64,000 nt of DNA from Clostridia bacterium (GCA_017435865.1 JAFSEF010000130.1:85067-149066), one strand, 5' to 3'. Shown: positions 52,230 to 61,143, counted from the first letter of the stretch. Notes: a model not told the origin generated them from the sequence alone. A program made the numbers and translations.

Positions 52230-53540
52230 ATGAAAAAAAGACTCGGCAGATTCGTCCGCAGCGGTCCGCCCGAAGCCGAAAAATTTGATCTGCACAAGCC
52301 TGCCATTTATCAGAACAAACTGATTCTGAAATATGGCGGTTGGCCGTATCTGGAGCTTCGCAAGCTTCTGACACGTTCACAAGTAAAAAAGGTGAGAATG
52401 GAAGGCCTTGAACCGCCTTATATCATTGTCTGCAATCACAACGCTTTTATTGATTTTTATGTCATGGCCGCCTCGCTGAAACCGCACACGGGTGTGTATC
52501 CTGCAGCTGTTGATGATTTTATCGGCAGAGAACTGTTCATCCGCTGTACAGGCTGTGTTCCCAAACGTAAATATACATCTGATCTGAATACGGTTCTGCA
52601 ATGCAAAAAAGCTCTCAATGACGGTCAGAATTTCGGTATTTATGCAGAAGCACGTTATTCACTCTGCGGTGTGACGGAGCTGGATGCCCTGACAGACTCC
52701 CTCGGACAGCTCATCAAAATGATGGGTGTGCCCTGTGTGACCTACAAGAACATGGGACATCATATTTATGATCCGTTCTGGGGAAATCACATTCCGCGTT
52801 TTCCGCGTCGTGTGGAAGCTGTGTTCACGCAGCTTTTTACCGCTGAGGAAATCAAAGAAGCATCTGTTGACGAAATCAATGCTAAAATACGTGAAGCCAT
52901 TTATAATGATGACTGGCGTTGGCAGAGTGAAAACCGCATTCCCGTCCGTCGTTGGAACCGTGCGGAAGGTCTGCACAAGCCGCTTTATATGTGTCCTGCC
53001 TGCAAAACGGAATACAAAATGGATTCTCACCATGCTACCTTATTCTGTAAAGCCTGCGGAAAAAAATGGAAACTCAATTATTACGGTGAGCTGGAAGCAG
53101 AAAACGGTAACACCGAATTCAAATTTCCGTCTGACTGGTATTTGTGGGAAAAACAGGAAGTCGAAAAAGAAGTCAACGAAGGAAGATATCATTTTGAGTG
53201 TGACTGTTATGTCAACGACCTGCCCAATGCAAAAGGATTTGTTCGTCTCGGCAATGGCAGAATGGTGCATGATATGACAGGTTTCCACGTGGATGGTGTT
53301 CGTGATTATGACGGTGAACCGTTCAGTATGTATATTGATTCTTCGTTGCAAAACAGTGTGCACGTGGAATATAAGTACCGTTTTGGCGGCAAAAAAGACT
53401 GTATCGACCTCAATACCATGAAAGATACGTGGTATGTGTTCCCGACCGGCTGTGATTTTTCCGTTACAAAAGTCACCTTTGCTACGGAAGCAATTTACAA
53501 AAAGATCTGGAAAGAAAAAAACGTACAGAAAAAAAAGTAA
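52230..53540 (+). CDS. PlsC-like acyltransferase with zinc ribbon
   Basis: A protein of about 436 residues. The N-terminal half has phospholipid/glycerol acyltransferase motifs: IIVCNHNAFIDFYVMA (H-x4-D) and IYAEARYSLCG in place of the PEGxRS motif, then PCVTYKNMGHH. Residues about 250-280 form a zinc ribbon (MCPACKTEYKMD, FCKACGKKW). The C-terminal 150 residues are beta-rich with no family I recognise. Acyl donor and acceptor are unknown. The ATG at 52230 is spaced well from AAAAGGTG. It follows recF by 23 bases and is likely in its transcript. Confidence 0.8.
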   Translation: MKKRLGRFVRSGPPEAEKFDLHKPAIYQNKLILKYGGWPYLELRKLLTRSQVKKVRMEGLEPPYIIVCNHNAFIDFYVMAASLKPHTGVYPAAVDDFIGRELFIRCTGCVPKRKYTSDLNTVLQCKKALNDGQNFGIYAEARYSLCGVTELDALTDSLGQLIKMMGVPCVTYKNMGHHIYDPFWGNHIPRFPRRVEAVFTQLFTAEEIKEASVDEINAKIREAIYNDDWRWQSENRIPVRRWNRAEGLHKPLYMCPACKTEYKMDSHHATLFCKACGKKWKLNYYGELEAENGNTEFKFPSDWYLWEKQEVEKEVNEGRYHFECDCYVNDLPNAKGFVRLGNGRMVHDMTGFHVDGVRDYDGEPFSMYIDSSLQNSVHVEYKYRFGGKKDCIDLNTMKDTWYVFPTGCDFSVTKVTFATEAIYKKIWKEKNVQKKK

Positions 53541-53550
53541 GTAAACAACG

Positions 53551-53578
53551 AAAACCGTCCTCGTCAGGGCGGTTTTTT
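53551..53578 (+). terminator. Terminator after the acyltransferase gene
   Basis: An AAAACCG-CCT/AGG-CGGTTTT stem with a CGTC loop and six T's. It ends the hom-recF-acyltransferase transcript. Confidence 0.85.
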
Positions 53579-53621
53579 CATTCTTGTTTTTTTGTTTTAC
53601 AGTATGCAGCAGCGTTCTGTC

Positions 53622-53650
53622 TTGACATTATCTGTGTAAAAATGTATACT
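53622..53650 (+). promoter_or_regulatory. Promoter of the TM2-FemAB operon
   Basis: Consensus TTGACA, 17 bases, TATACT, 47 bases upstream of the ATG. Confidence 0.75.
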
Positions 53651-53697
53651 GATTTATGTATGATTAAAAATAAGTATCAGTTAAGGAGGTCGGTTGT

Positions 53698-54111
53698 ATG
53701 AATTATTGTCCTAACTGCGGTACCGCCATGACGGACGGACAGAGATTCTGTACCAACTGCGGTTATTCCGCTACCGCAAATCAGACGTATCAGCAACAAC
53801 AATATCAGCAGCCCAATCAACAATATAATCAGCAGAACTATCAGCAATACAATCAGCCCAATACACAGCCGCCTTATAATCAGGCAAACGCTGTCTGCAG
53901 TCCGAAGTCGCGTCTGGCTGCCATTCTGCTGGCTGCTTTTGTGGGTTATTTCGGTGTGCACCGTTTTTATGTCGGCAAAATCGGAACAGGCATTGTCTGG
54001 GTGCTTACGTTTGGTTGTTTCGGTATCGGTGTTCTTGTTGATATTATTATGATCGCCTGCGGATCGTTCACCGACAATGACGGACTTCCCGTAACCGACT
54101 GGCAGATTTAA
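53698..54111 (+). CDS. Zinc-ribbon and TM2-domain membrane protein
   Basis: A 137-residue protein. A zinc ribbon occupies residues 1-25 (YCPNCGTAM, FCTNCGYSA). A Gln/Asn/Tyr-rich low-complexity linker (about 30-63) follows. The TM2 domain begins KSRLAAILLAAFVGYFGVHRFYVGKIGTG (quoted as LAAFVGYFGVHRFYVGK), giving two membrane helices. TM2 proteins are widespread with little known function. Very strong AAGGAGG site. It precedes the FemAB gene by 11 bases. Confidence 0.9.
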   Translation: MNYCPNCGTAMTDGQRFCTNCGYSATANQTYQQQQYQQPNQQYNQQNYQQYNQPNTQPPYNQANAVCSPKSRLAAILLAAFVGYFGVHRFYVGKIGTGIVWVLTFGCFGIGVLVDIIMIACGSFTDNDGLPVTDWQI

Positions 54112-54122
54112 AGGAGATAAAA

Positions 54123-55367
54123 ATGTATACTTTCAAGGAAAATATAAACCAACAGGATTTTGAAAATTTTGCTGCATCTTACAGCTGTGCTCCCATTCAG
54201 CAGACACTTGCCTGGCCGAAACTCAAGAGCAACTGGAAGAGTGTTTTCTGCGGTGTTTATAAAGACGATGTTCTTTGCGGTGCAGCTCTTGTTCTTATCC
54301 GTAACCTGTTGCCGGGCTTTTCAACCGCTTACTGCCCCCGCGGACCGCTGCTTGATTATTCGGACGAAGAAGCTGTCAAAGCTTTCACTGACGGAGCAAG
54401 AGAACTTTGCAAAAAGCACGGTGCTTATGAGCTGCTTGTGGATCCGCTGATTCCCTATGGTCTTACCCTGCCCAATATTGACGAAAAAAATTATTATAAC
54501 CCCTACAACATTGAACAGGGGCAGAAACAGCATGAAACGCTTGTCAAGGCAGGTTTCAGACACGGAGGATTCGGTAAATCCCTGCATGATACCCTGCAGC
54601 CGCGTTTCAACGCCATGATTCCTCTTTGCAATGCCGACGGTGAACCTCTGTCTGCACAGGCACTCAAAAAGAATCTGCCGTCCAGAATGCGTACCTATTT
54701 CGGCGGTTTCCGTGATGCACGCGGATTGTATTGCGAAAAAGCGGAACTGACGGACGAAAACTTCAAACTCTTTGAAACCGTTCTGCAGAAAACCGAAGAA
54801 AGACAGAATATTTCTCTTCGCAATGCCGCTTACTTCAAGCAGCTCTGTGAAGCATTCGGTGAAGGCAATGCAGAAATTTATTTCCAGAGATGCAACGTGA
54901 ATGTTTATCTCAAAACGTTGCGTGACCGTCTTGCCAAAGAACCCGAAAATGCAGAAAAAATCAACGAACAAATTGCCGAAGCCGAAAAGGTCATTGCTGA
55001 AGACGGCGAAGTCATAACCCTTGCAGCCGTGCTGACCGTATTCCCTCCCAATAAGGACGGTATCCGCATTGCAGAATACCTCTACGGTGGTACGGACCTG
55101 AGCCGCTTTGCACCCTTCCGTGCAATGCCCGGACTGCTCTTTGATCAGTGCCTGATCTGTATCGAACGCGGTGTACATTACCTGAATCTCGGCGGCCTGG
55201 CAGGTACTTTTGACGATGGTCTGTTCAATTTCAAAAATCACTTCAACCCCATGTTCCTTGAATATGCAGGTGAGTTTACACTGGTGATCGATCCTTTGAA
55301 ATACAACATTATGACCAAGGCTATGCCGACCCTTAAAAAGGTGTACAGAAAGATTTTTGCAAGATAA
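54123..55367 (+). CDS. FemABX-family peptidoglycan aminoacyltransferase
   Basis: A 414-residue FemAB-like enzyme with two GNAT-type halves. It has APIQQTLAWPKLKSNW, FSTAYCPRGPLLDYSD, KNLPSRMRTYFGGFRDARG, a helical coiled-coil arm (about 265-300) and YLYGGTDLSRFAPFRAMPGLLF, then YLNLGGLAGTFDDGLFNFK. These enzymes add amino acids from tRNA to lipid II to make peptidoglycan cross-bridges. AAAGGAG ribosome binding site. The bridge amino acid is not deducible. Confidence 0.92.
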   Translation: MYTFKENINQQDFENFAASYSCAPIQQTLAWPKLKSNWKSVFCGVYKDDVLCGAALVLIRNLLPGFSTAYCPRGPLLDYSDEEAVKAFTDGARELCKKHGAYELLVDPLIPYGLTLPNIDEKNYYNPYNIEQGQKQHETLVKAGFRHGGFGKSLHDTLQPRFNAMIPLCNADGEPLSAQALKKNLPSRMRTYFGGFRDARGLYCEKAELTDENFKLFETVLQKTEERQNISLRNAAYFKQLCEAFGEGNAEIYFQRCNVNVYLKTLRDRLAKEPENAEKINEQIAEAEKVIAEDGEVITLAAVLTVFPPNKDGIRIAEYLYGGTDLSRFAPFRAMPGLLFDQCLICIERGVHYLNLGGLAGTFDDGLFNFKNHFNPMFLEYAGEFTLVIDPLKYNIMTKAMPTLKKVYRKIFAR

Positions 55368-55404
55368 TTTTCTGCACGGAAATGGTTACAACATTGTTTC
55401 TTTT

Positions 55405-55434
55405 TTGTAACCGTTCTTCTATTTACTTTATAAT
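55405..55434 (+). promoter_or_regulatory. Candidate promoter of a small RNA
   Basis: TTGTAA, 18 bases, consensus TATAAT, placed after the FemAB stop and about 80 bases before a terminator. Confidence 0.4.
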
Positions 55435-55440
55435 ATCGTT

Positions 55441-55538
55441 GGTATATAATGAAGTCAAAAGAAAGTAGTTTTTTTATACGATCTTCCAACTTCAAATCCC
55501 AACAGAAGAAGCCCTGTCATTGCCGGACAGGGTTTTTT
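55441..55538 (+). ncRNA. Candidate small RNA of about 98 nt, or FemAB 3' UTR
   Basis: Begins just after the TATAAT box and ends at a strong terminator hairpin at 55512-55538 (CCCTGTC/GACAGGG then six T's). No convincing protein fits inside. It could equally be the processed 3' end of the FemAB transcript. Confidence 0.35.
55512..55538 (+). terminator. Terminator downstream of FemAB
   Basis: A CCCTGTC/GACAGGG stem with a seven-base loop and six T's. Confidence 0.85.
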
Positions 55539-55545
55539 CATTGTC

Positions 55546-55579
55546 AAAAAAAGGATTGTCCGTGTGGACAATCCTTTTT
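55546..55579 (-). terminator. Terminator of glyA (AAAAGGATTG family)
   Basis: On the minus strand AAAAAGGATTGTCC, ACAC loop, GGACAATCCTTTTTTT; perfectly self-complementary arms. Confidence 0.9.
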
Positions 55580-55592
55580 GATAAAACTCTTC

Positions 55593-56843
55593 TTATTTGT
55601 AAAGCGGGAACTGTTCGCAGATGGAACAAACTTCGTTGCGGATGTCTTCTGCACTGTTTTCGAAATCGGTTGCACAGCGGAAGATAAAGTCAGCAATGCG
55701 TTCCATTTCTTTTTCGCCGAAACCTCTGGTTGTGACGGCAGGTGTACCGAAACGCACACCGCTTGTGATGGTGGGCTTCTGCGGGTCATTGGGGATGGCA
55801 TTCTTGTTGGCGGTGATGAAACAGGCATCAAGACGCTGCTCAAGTTCCTTACCGGTGACGTTCAGGGAACGAAGGTCGGTGAGAATGAGGTGATTGTCCG
55901 TGCCGCCCGAAACCATGTCAATACCCTTTTCGGTAAATGCCTTTGCAAGAGTGGCAGCATTGGTGATGATTTTGTGCTGGTAGGTTTTGAATTCGGGCTT
56001 GAGAGCTTCACCAAAACATACAGCCTTGGCAGCAATAATGTGCATCAGCGGGCCGCCCTGTGTGCCGGGGAAAATACCCTTGTTGATCTTGGGAAGAAGT
56101 TCTTCCTTGCAAAGAATCAGACCGCCACGGGGACCTCTGAGGGTTTTGTGTGTGGTTGTGGTAACAACATCTGCATACGGAACGGGAGAGGGATGTTCAC
56201 CTGCAGCAACAAGACCTGCAATGTGAGCCATATCGACCATGAAGTATGCACCGATTTCCTTTGCAATTCCGGAAAGACGTGCAAAGTCGATGGTTCTTGC
56301 ATAAGCGGAAGCACCTGCAAGCAGGAGTTTCGGTTTGTGTTCTTTTGCAAGACGTTCCACTTCGTCATAATCAATGAAACCGTTGTCGTTGACACCGTAG
56401 GAAATGAAGTTGTAATACATACCCGAAGCATTGATCTTCATGCCGTGGGTCAGGTGACCGCCTGCATCAAGAGCCATACCGAGCACCGTGTCACCCGGCT
56501 GCAGAAGACCTGCGTAAACAGCAAGGTTTGCCTGTGCACCGGAATGAGGCTGCACGTTGGCAGCTTCTGCACCGAAGAGCTGCTTTGCACGTTCAATGGC
56601 AATTTCTTCGGTTTTATCAACACATTCGCAACCGCCGTAATAACGCTTTGCGATGTAACCTTCAGCATATTTATTGGTAAGTACACTGCTCATTGCAGCC
56701 ATAACGGCAGGAGATGCAATGTTTTCAGAAGCAATGAGTTCAATGTTTCTGCGTTGTCTGTTGAGTTCAAGATTGACGGCATCCGCAACCGCAGGATCAT
56801 AAGCGGCAAGGTAAGCGCCGGCATCAAAAAAATCAGCGTACAT
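55593..56843 (-). CDS. glyA: Serine hydroxymethyltransferase
   Basis: A 416-residue PLP enzyme that converts serine and tetrahydrofolate to glycine and methylene-THF. Hallmarks are [59 protein letters not shown] and [15 protein letters not shown] with the PLP Lys. It is one of few genes right of dnaA that read leftward, toward the origin. It is monocistronic with its own promoter and terminator. Confidence 0.98.
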   Translation of the reverse strand: MYADFFDAGAYLAAYDPAVADAVNLELNRQRRNIELIASENIASPAVMAAMSSVLTNKYAEGYIAKRYYGGCECVDKTEEIAIERAKQLFGAEAANVQPHSGAQANLAVYAGLLQPGDTVLGMALDAGGHLTHGMKINASGMYYNFISYGVNDNGFIDYDEVERLAKEHKPKLLLAGASAYARTIDFARLSGIAKEIGAYFMVDMAHIAGLVAAGEHPSPVPYADVVTTTTHKTLRGPRGGLILCKEELLPKINKGIFPGTQGGPLMHIIAAKAVCFGEALKPEFKTYQHKIITNAATLAKAFTEKGIDMVSGGTDNHLILTDLRSLNVTGKELEQRLDACFITANKNAIPNDPQKPTITSGVRFGTPAVTTRGFGEKEMERIADFIFRCATDFENSAEDIRNEVCSICEQFPLYK

Positions 56844-56877
56844 AATAATTCCCCTTTGTTTTTAACATATCTTTAAT

Positions 56878-56906
56878 AGTGTATCATTTTTTTGATTCTT
56901 TTTCAA
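56878..56906 (-). promoter_or_regulatory. Promoter of glyA
   Basis: On the minus strand TTGAAA, 17 bases, TACACT, about 35 bases before the start codon. Confidence 0.5.
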
Positions 56907-56994
56907 GTGTTTTGTTATATTTGTTTTTTGATGTTTTTTCGGTTTTTGTGACACGCAGACAACACGAAACTTTGCTCTCGTCAGGCAATGGTTA

Positions 56995-57187
56995 TTTTCA
57001 ACAAAATTCACAGTTTTTTCAAGGATTTTTCTACTCCAAACTGTATAACAGGGTCTTGACATACAACTATGTGTAATTGTTAAAATATTAACAATACACC
57101 CCTGTTGATAACCTTTTTTTTGAAAACTTACGGTCAAAAAAGGCTTTTGAGGTGGAGTTGTCAACATTTTCAACAGGGTTATCAACA
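56995..57187. other. Second cluster of DnaA-box-like 9-mers
   Basis: In a 516-base gap without genes (56844-57359), five 9-mers of the type TTNTCAACA occur: 56995, 57103 (reverse), 57158, 57167 and 57179. The last three are almost contiguous. TTATCAACA is the same 9-mer found beside the DnaA-trios. A TTGTTAAAATATTAACAA palindrome lies at 57077-57094. A TTGACA at 57055 and TATAAT at 57219 are possible promoter parts for the next gene. Confidence 0.55.
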
Positions 57188-57359
57188 ATTTTTGTTCAAA
57201 ACTTGTGTATACAAACAGTATAATTGTATTTACTTTTTCATTGTTCTTCTTGCACAACAAAAAGTATACAAAATAACGGGAATATTTACTGCGTTTCGGT
57301 AAAAAATGAAATTGCAGGGAAGAAAGCATTGCCCGAAACATAAAAAAGGAGATTGCCAT

Positions 57360-57635
57360 ATGATAAAAGGGGTTAACCGACAGGTTGTTGAAGTCAGCCA
57401 CACCGACAGTATCTATTTTGAAAAGGTTTTGTTTTTTGTCAGACCCGAATATTACGGAATGAGTGAAAACAAGCTCAAAGAAAAAGCAGATGCCGTTCTT
57501 TGTGAACAGACAAAGCCTGCCCCGAACCGTGAAAAAAAGAACCGTAAAAACGGATTCCGCTATTTGATTGCTGCCTGCGGCGGTGCAGCTGTTTCGGCAA
57601 TTGCAGGCTTGGTTTTACAATTGATTTTTCAGTGA
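57360..57635 (+). CDS. Small protein with C-terminal transmembrane helix
   Basis: A 91-residue protein of unknown family. The N-terminal 50 residues are a compact charged domain (VEVSHTDSIYFEKVLFFVRPEYYGMSENKL..., quoted as VEVSHTDSIYFEKVLFFV). A basic linker NREKKNRKNG and a C-terminal membrane helix (YLIAACGGAAVSAIAGLVLQL) follow, so the N-terminus faces the cytoplasm. The ATG at 57360 has a strong AAAGGAG site. It lies next to the DnaA-box-like cluster and ends at its own terminator. Confidence 0.7.
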   Translation: MIKGVNRQVVEVSHTDSIYFEKVLFFVRPEYYGMSENKLKEKADAVLCEQTKPAPNREKKNRKNGFRYLIAACGGAAVSAIAGLVLQLIFQ

Positions 57636-57663
57636 TAATTGATATATGTTACAACAAAGAGCA

Positions 57664-57701
57664 GAGGGGTACCTGTCATGGACGGGTTCTCCTTTTTTTT
57701 T
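57664..57701 (+). terminator. Terminator after the small membrane protein gene
   Basis: An imperfect stem GAGGGGTACCTGTC/GACGGGTTCTC with an ATG loop and nine T's or more. Confidence 0.75.
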
Positions 57702-57755
57702 CAGACGGCAGCAAAATGATATAGATTATACATATATTGTATTTAAAATGCATTC

Positions 57756-57784
57756 TTGTAAAACACCATATCATATGTTATAAT
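57756..57784 (+). promoter_or_regulatory. Promoter of the Sua5-CoaE gene
   Basis: TTGTAA, 17 bases, consensus TATAAT, 37 bases upstream of the ATG. Confidence 0.65.
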
Positions 57785-57821
57785 TTATAATAGAAAAATA
57801 TGCGTAAACAAGAGTGATAAC

Positions 57822-59432
57822 ATGAATACTGAATTTTTTGATCTGCGTGATCCGCAGCAAAATCCTGCAGCCGTGCAGCGTGTCGGTGCGTTGCTGCGTG
57901 CAGGTGAAGTTGTTGCCATCCCCACCGAAACCGTTTATGGCCTTGCAGCAAATGCGTATGATGCAGCTGCTGTTGAAAAAATATTTGCCGCCAAGGGTAG
58001 ACCGCAGGACAATCCTCTGATTGTTCACATTGCCTATGTGCAGGAATTGTTTGATCTGGCAGCAGTTGTTCCGACAGCGGCATTGCGGCTTGCCGAACGC
58101 TTCTGGCCCGGACCGCTTACCATCATTCTTCCAAAAAAAGATTGCATACCCGATGCTGTCAGCGGCGGTCTTGATACCGTTGCTGTGCGTATGCCTTCTC
58201 ACAAAGCAGCGTCGGCTGTAATCCGTGCGGCAGGTGTACCGCTTGCAGCTCCCAGTGCCAATATTTCGGGTTTTCCGAGTCCGACAGAAATGCGTCATGT
58301 AGCCGACGATATGGACGGCAGAATTGCAGCCGTGTGTGACGGCGGCAGTTGTGAATTCGGTGTGGAAAGCACCGTGCTGACTCTGGCAACACCCGTACCG
58401 CGTTTGTTGCGACCGGGTGCCGTAACCAAAGAACAGCTTGAAAGTGTGCTCGGCGAAGTGCTTGTAGACAATGCCGTTCTGCATCCGCTGACCGCAGGGC
58501 AGACAGCAGCATCCCCGGGAATGAAGTACCGTCATTATGCACCCAAGGCTGAAATCACCGTTGTACGCGGCGATGCAAAAGCTTTTGCCGCTGTTATGAA
58601 TGAGCATCCCGATGCATTTGCACTGTGTTTTGAAGAGGATAAGCATTTATATAAAAACTGCGTGACATTCGGCAGCGAATCCGATCCCTTTTCACAGACC
58701 CATCGTCTGTTTGATGCACTGCGTGAACTTGACGAACAGGGTGCCGAAACCGTATTTGCACGTGATCCGTCTCCAGAAGGAGTCGGTCTTGCCGTGTGCA
58801 ACCGTCTGTACCGTGCTGCAGGATTCCGTTTTATCAACCGCCGCGGGACCATTGTCGGAATCACAGGCACAACGGGTGCAGGCAAAAGCACATTGACAAA
58901 ACTGTTTGCCGACCGCGGATTCTTTCCTGTGGATGCCGACAAAATCGCACGCGAAATCACCGAAAAAGGATCTCCTGTCCTGCAAGAGCTTGCCGACACT
59001 TTCGGTGCGGAGATTCTTTTGCCCGACGGCACTCTCAACCGCAAAGAACTGGCAGCACGTGCGTTTGCCGACAGTGAACAGACGAAAAAGCTCAACGATA
59101 TAACCCATCCTGCCATTCTGCAAAAAATCCGCCTGCTTGCAAATGAAAAAAGCAGCGACGGCGTACACGTGGTCATGGATGTGCCGCTGTTGTTTGAATG
59201 CGGCATGGATGTGTTGTGTGATTATACCGTACATATCACCGCCGATCATGATACGCGACTGAAACGACTTCGCAAGCGTGACGGTCTTTCCGACGAAGCC
59301 ATCGAAAAGCGGATGGCAGCACAGCACACAGAGGAGTATTTCACGGCCCGCAGCACATTTGTGGTTGTCAATAACGATGCAAGTGACCTCAATGAACAGT
59401 TTGAGGAAATCCTCCACAGTATTTCTCAGTAA
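57822..59432 (+). CDS. Fusion of threonylcarbamoyl-AMP synthase (Sua5) and dephospho-CoA kinase (CoaE)
   Basis: A 536-residue two-enzyme protein. Residues 1-205 are the YrdC domain (IPTETVYGLAANA, KGRPQDNPLIVHI, FWPGPLTIIL, APSANISG), which makes threonylcarbamoyl-AMP for t6A in tRNA. Residues about 230-340 are the Sua5 C-terminal domain (SPGMKYRHYAPKAEITV). From about residue 345 a complete CoaE follows: GITGTTGAGKSTLTKLFADRG P-loop, VDADKIAREI, HPAILQKI, VMDVPLLFECGMD, RLRKRDGLSDE. CoaE makes CoA from dephospho-CoA and ATP. No stop, frameshift or ribosome binding site separates them at about 58840. Heads the sulP-hydrolase gene group. Confidence 0.93.
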   Translation: MNTEFFDLRDPQQNPAAVQRVGALLRAGEVVAIPTETVYGLAANAYDAAAVEKIFAAKGRPQDNPLIVHIAYVQELFDLAAVVPTAALRLAERFWPGPLTIILPKKDCIPDAVSGGLDTVAVRMPSHKAASAVIRAAGVPLAAPSANISGFPSPTEMRHVADDMDGRIAAVCDGGSCEFGVESTVLTLATPVPRLLRPGAVTKEQLESVLGEVLVDNAVLHPLTAGQTAASPGMKYRHYAPKAEITVVRGDAKAFAAVMNEHPDAFALCFEEDKHLYKNCVTFGSESDPFSQTHRLFDALRELDEQGAETVFARDPSPEGVGLAVCNRLYRAAGFRFINRRGTIVGITGTTGAGKSTLTKLFADRGFFPVDADKIAREITEKGSPVLQELADTFGAEILLPDGTLNRKELAARAFADSEQTKKLNDITHPAILQKIRLLANEKSSDGVHVVMDVPLLFECGMDVLCDYTVHITADHDTRLKRLRKRDGLSDEAIEKRMAAQHTEEYFTARSTFVVVNNDASDLNEQFEEILHSISQ

Positions 59433-59490
59433 ATAATATTGCTTTTGATGAACAATAATACAGGTCAATGAAAACAAAGGAAAACAGTTT

Positions 59491-61143
59491 ATGAAAACTT
59501 TTCAACCAAAACTTTTTACCACTTTCAAAAACTACTCTGCAAAGCAGCTTGTCAATGATCTCGTTGCAGGTGTCATTGTAGCCATCATTGCTTTGCCTCT
59601 TTCCATTGCACTTGCCATTGCTTCGGGTGTGTCTCCCGAACAGGGACTTTATACCGCTATCATTGCAGGTTTTGCCATTTCTTTGTTCGGCGGCAGTAAG
59701 GTTAATATTTCGGGTCCCACCGCTGCTTTTGCAACCATAGTCGCCGGAGTTGTTGCCACACAAGGCATTTCGGGACTTGTACTTGCAACACTGCTGGCAG
59801 GTCTGTTTCTGATCATCATGGGTGTCTGCCGTCTCGGCTCACTCATTAAATACATACCCCTGACCATTACAACCGGATTCACAGCCGGTATCGCCGTGAC
59901 GATTGTCATCGGACAGATCAAGGATTTTATGGGACTCACCTTTGCACCGGGTACCCATGCGGTGGAAACGGCTGAAAAAGTCACTGCCATTGCAAAATCC
60001 ATCGGTACAGTGAATGTACAGGCTGTTCTTGTCGGTGTGATTGCCATGGCAATTCTCATTCTTTGGCCGATGCTCGGCAAATGCAGCAAGCTCGGAGTTT
60101 TTGCACGCATCTGCGGAAAGATTCCCCCGAGCATCATTGCTGTAATTGTCGGTATTCTGCTTTCTCAGTTTTCTCCCTTGCAGGTCAATACCATCGGGAC
60201 GCTGTATCCGGATCTTTCGAGTGCATTTCCGATTCCCTCTTTGCCGGAGTTCAGCCTTGACACGGTTGTTGCCGTTCTGCCCGATGCCGTCACCATTGCT
60301 GTGCTTGCTGCAATTGAATCCCTGCTGTCTTGTGTTGTTTCTGACGGAATGATCGGTGATCGTCACAACTCCAACACGGAACTCATAGCCCAGGGTGTCG
60401 GCAACATCTGCTCCGGTCTGTTCGGCGGCATTCCTGCCACGGGTGCCATTGCCCGTACGGCAGCCAACGTCAAAAACGGCGGCAGAAGTCCCGTCAGCGG
60501 TATGGTGCACGCGGTTGTGCTGCTTGCTTTTCTTCTTGTACTTATGCCCCTTGCCAAGATGATCCCCATGCCTGTCATTGCTGCCATCCTGTTCATGGTG
60601 GCATATAACATGAGTGAATGGCGGCATTTTGTACATATCTGCAAAACCTCACCCAAGAGCGATATCCTTGTTATGGTGCTGACCTTTGTACTGACGGTTG
60701 CGTTCGACCTTGTGGTTGCCATTGCGGTTGGTCTTGTGCTGGCTGTTGTGTTGTTTATGAAACGCATGGGCGACGTCACCCACGTACGCCGTTGGGAAAG
60801 CCGCGAAGAAAACGGCAAGCTCATTCCTGCACACACTGTTGTATATGAAATCCACGGCCCGATGTTCTTTGCAGACAGCGACAAGTTCCGTGATTTTGAA
60901 GTGAATGATGATACAGAAACACTGATTGTCCGTATGGGTAACGTCGCAACGGTCGATGCAACCGCTATGAAGCGTATTGAAGAACTGCACGCAATGTGTA
61001 ACGAAAAGAACATCACGCTTTTGCTCTCACACGTCAATGAACATCCGATGAAGGTGTTAAAAAAAGCAGGCTTCTATGATGCTCTCGGTGCGGATCATTT
61101 TCCTGCCACCGTGGAAGAAGCATTGCAGATGGCAAAACGCTGA
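59491..61143 (+). CDS. SulP-family anion transporter with STAS domain
   Basis: A 550-residue SLC26/SulP protein. It has an N-terminal amphipathic helix, then NDLVAGVIVAIIALPLSIALAIASGVSPEQGLY, quoted as VAGVIVAIIALPLSIALA, GSKVNISGPTAAF and IPATGAIARTAANVKNGGRSPVSG (quoted as IPATGAIARTAANV). About 12-14 membrane segments are present. A C-terminal cytoplasmic STAS domain occupies about 430-550 (YEIHGPMFFADSDKFRDF, VATVDATAMKRIEELH). Substrates in the family include sulfate, bicarbonate and other anions; this one is not assignable. Confidence 0.93.
   Translation: MKTFQPKLFTTFKNYSAKQLVNDLVAGVIVAIIALPLSIALAIASGVSPEQGLYTAIIAGFAISLFGGSKVNISGPTAAFATIVAGVVATQGISGLVLATLLAGLFLIIMGVCRLGSLIKYIPLTITTGFTAGIAVTIVIGQIKDFMGLTFAPGTHAVETAEKVTAIAKSIGTVNVQAVLVGVIAMAILILWPMLGKCSKLGVFARICGKIPPSIIAVIVGILLSQFSPLQVNTIGTLYPDLSSAFPIPSLPEFSLDTVVAVLPDAVTIAVLAAIESLLSCVVSDGMIGDRHNSNTELIAQGVGNICSGLFGGIPATGAIARTAANVKNGGRSPVSGMVHAVVLLAFLLVLMPLAKMIPMPVIAAILFMVAYNMSEWRHFVHICKTSPKSDILVMVLTFVLTVAFDLVVAIAVGLVLAVVLFMKRMGDVTHVRRWESREENGKLIPAHTVVYEIHGPMFFADSDKFRDFEVNDDTETLIVRMGNVATVDATAMKRIEELHAMCNEKNITLLLSHVNEHPMKVLKKAGFYDALGADHFPATVEEALQMAKR

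Noticed and set aside
58509-58522. CATCCCCGGGAATG as a Noc-binding site
   Set aside because: Only the core matches; the outer bases of TATTTCCCGGGAAATA are absent and the site lies in a coding region.
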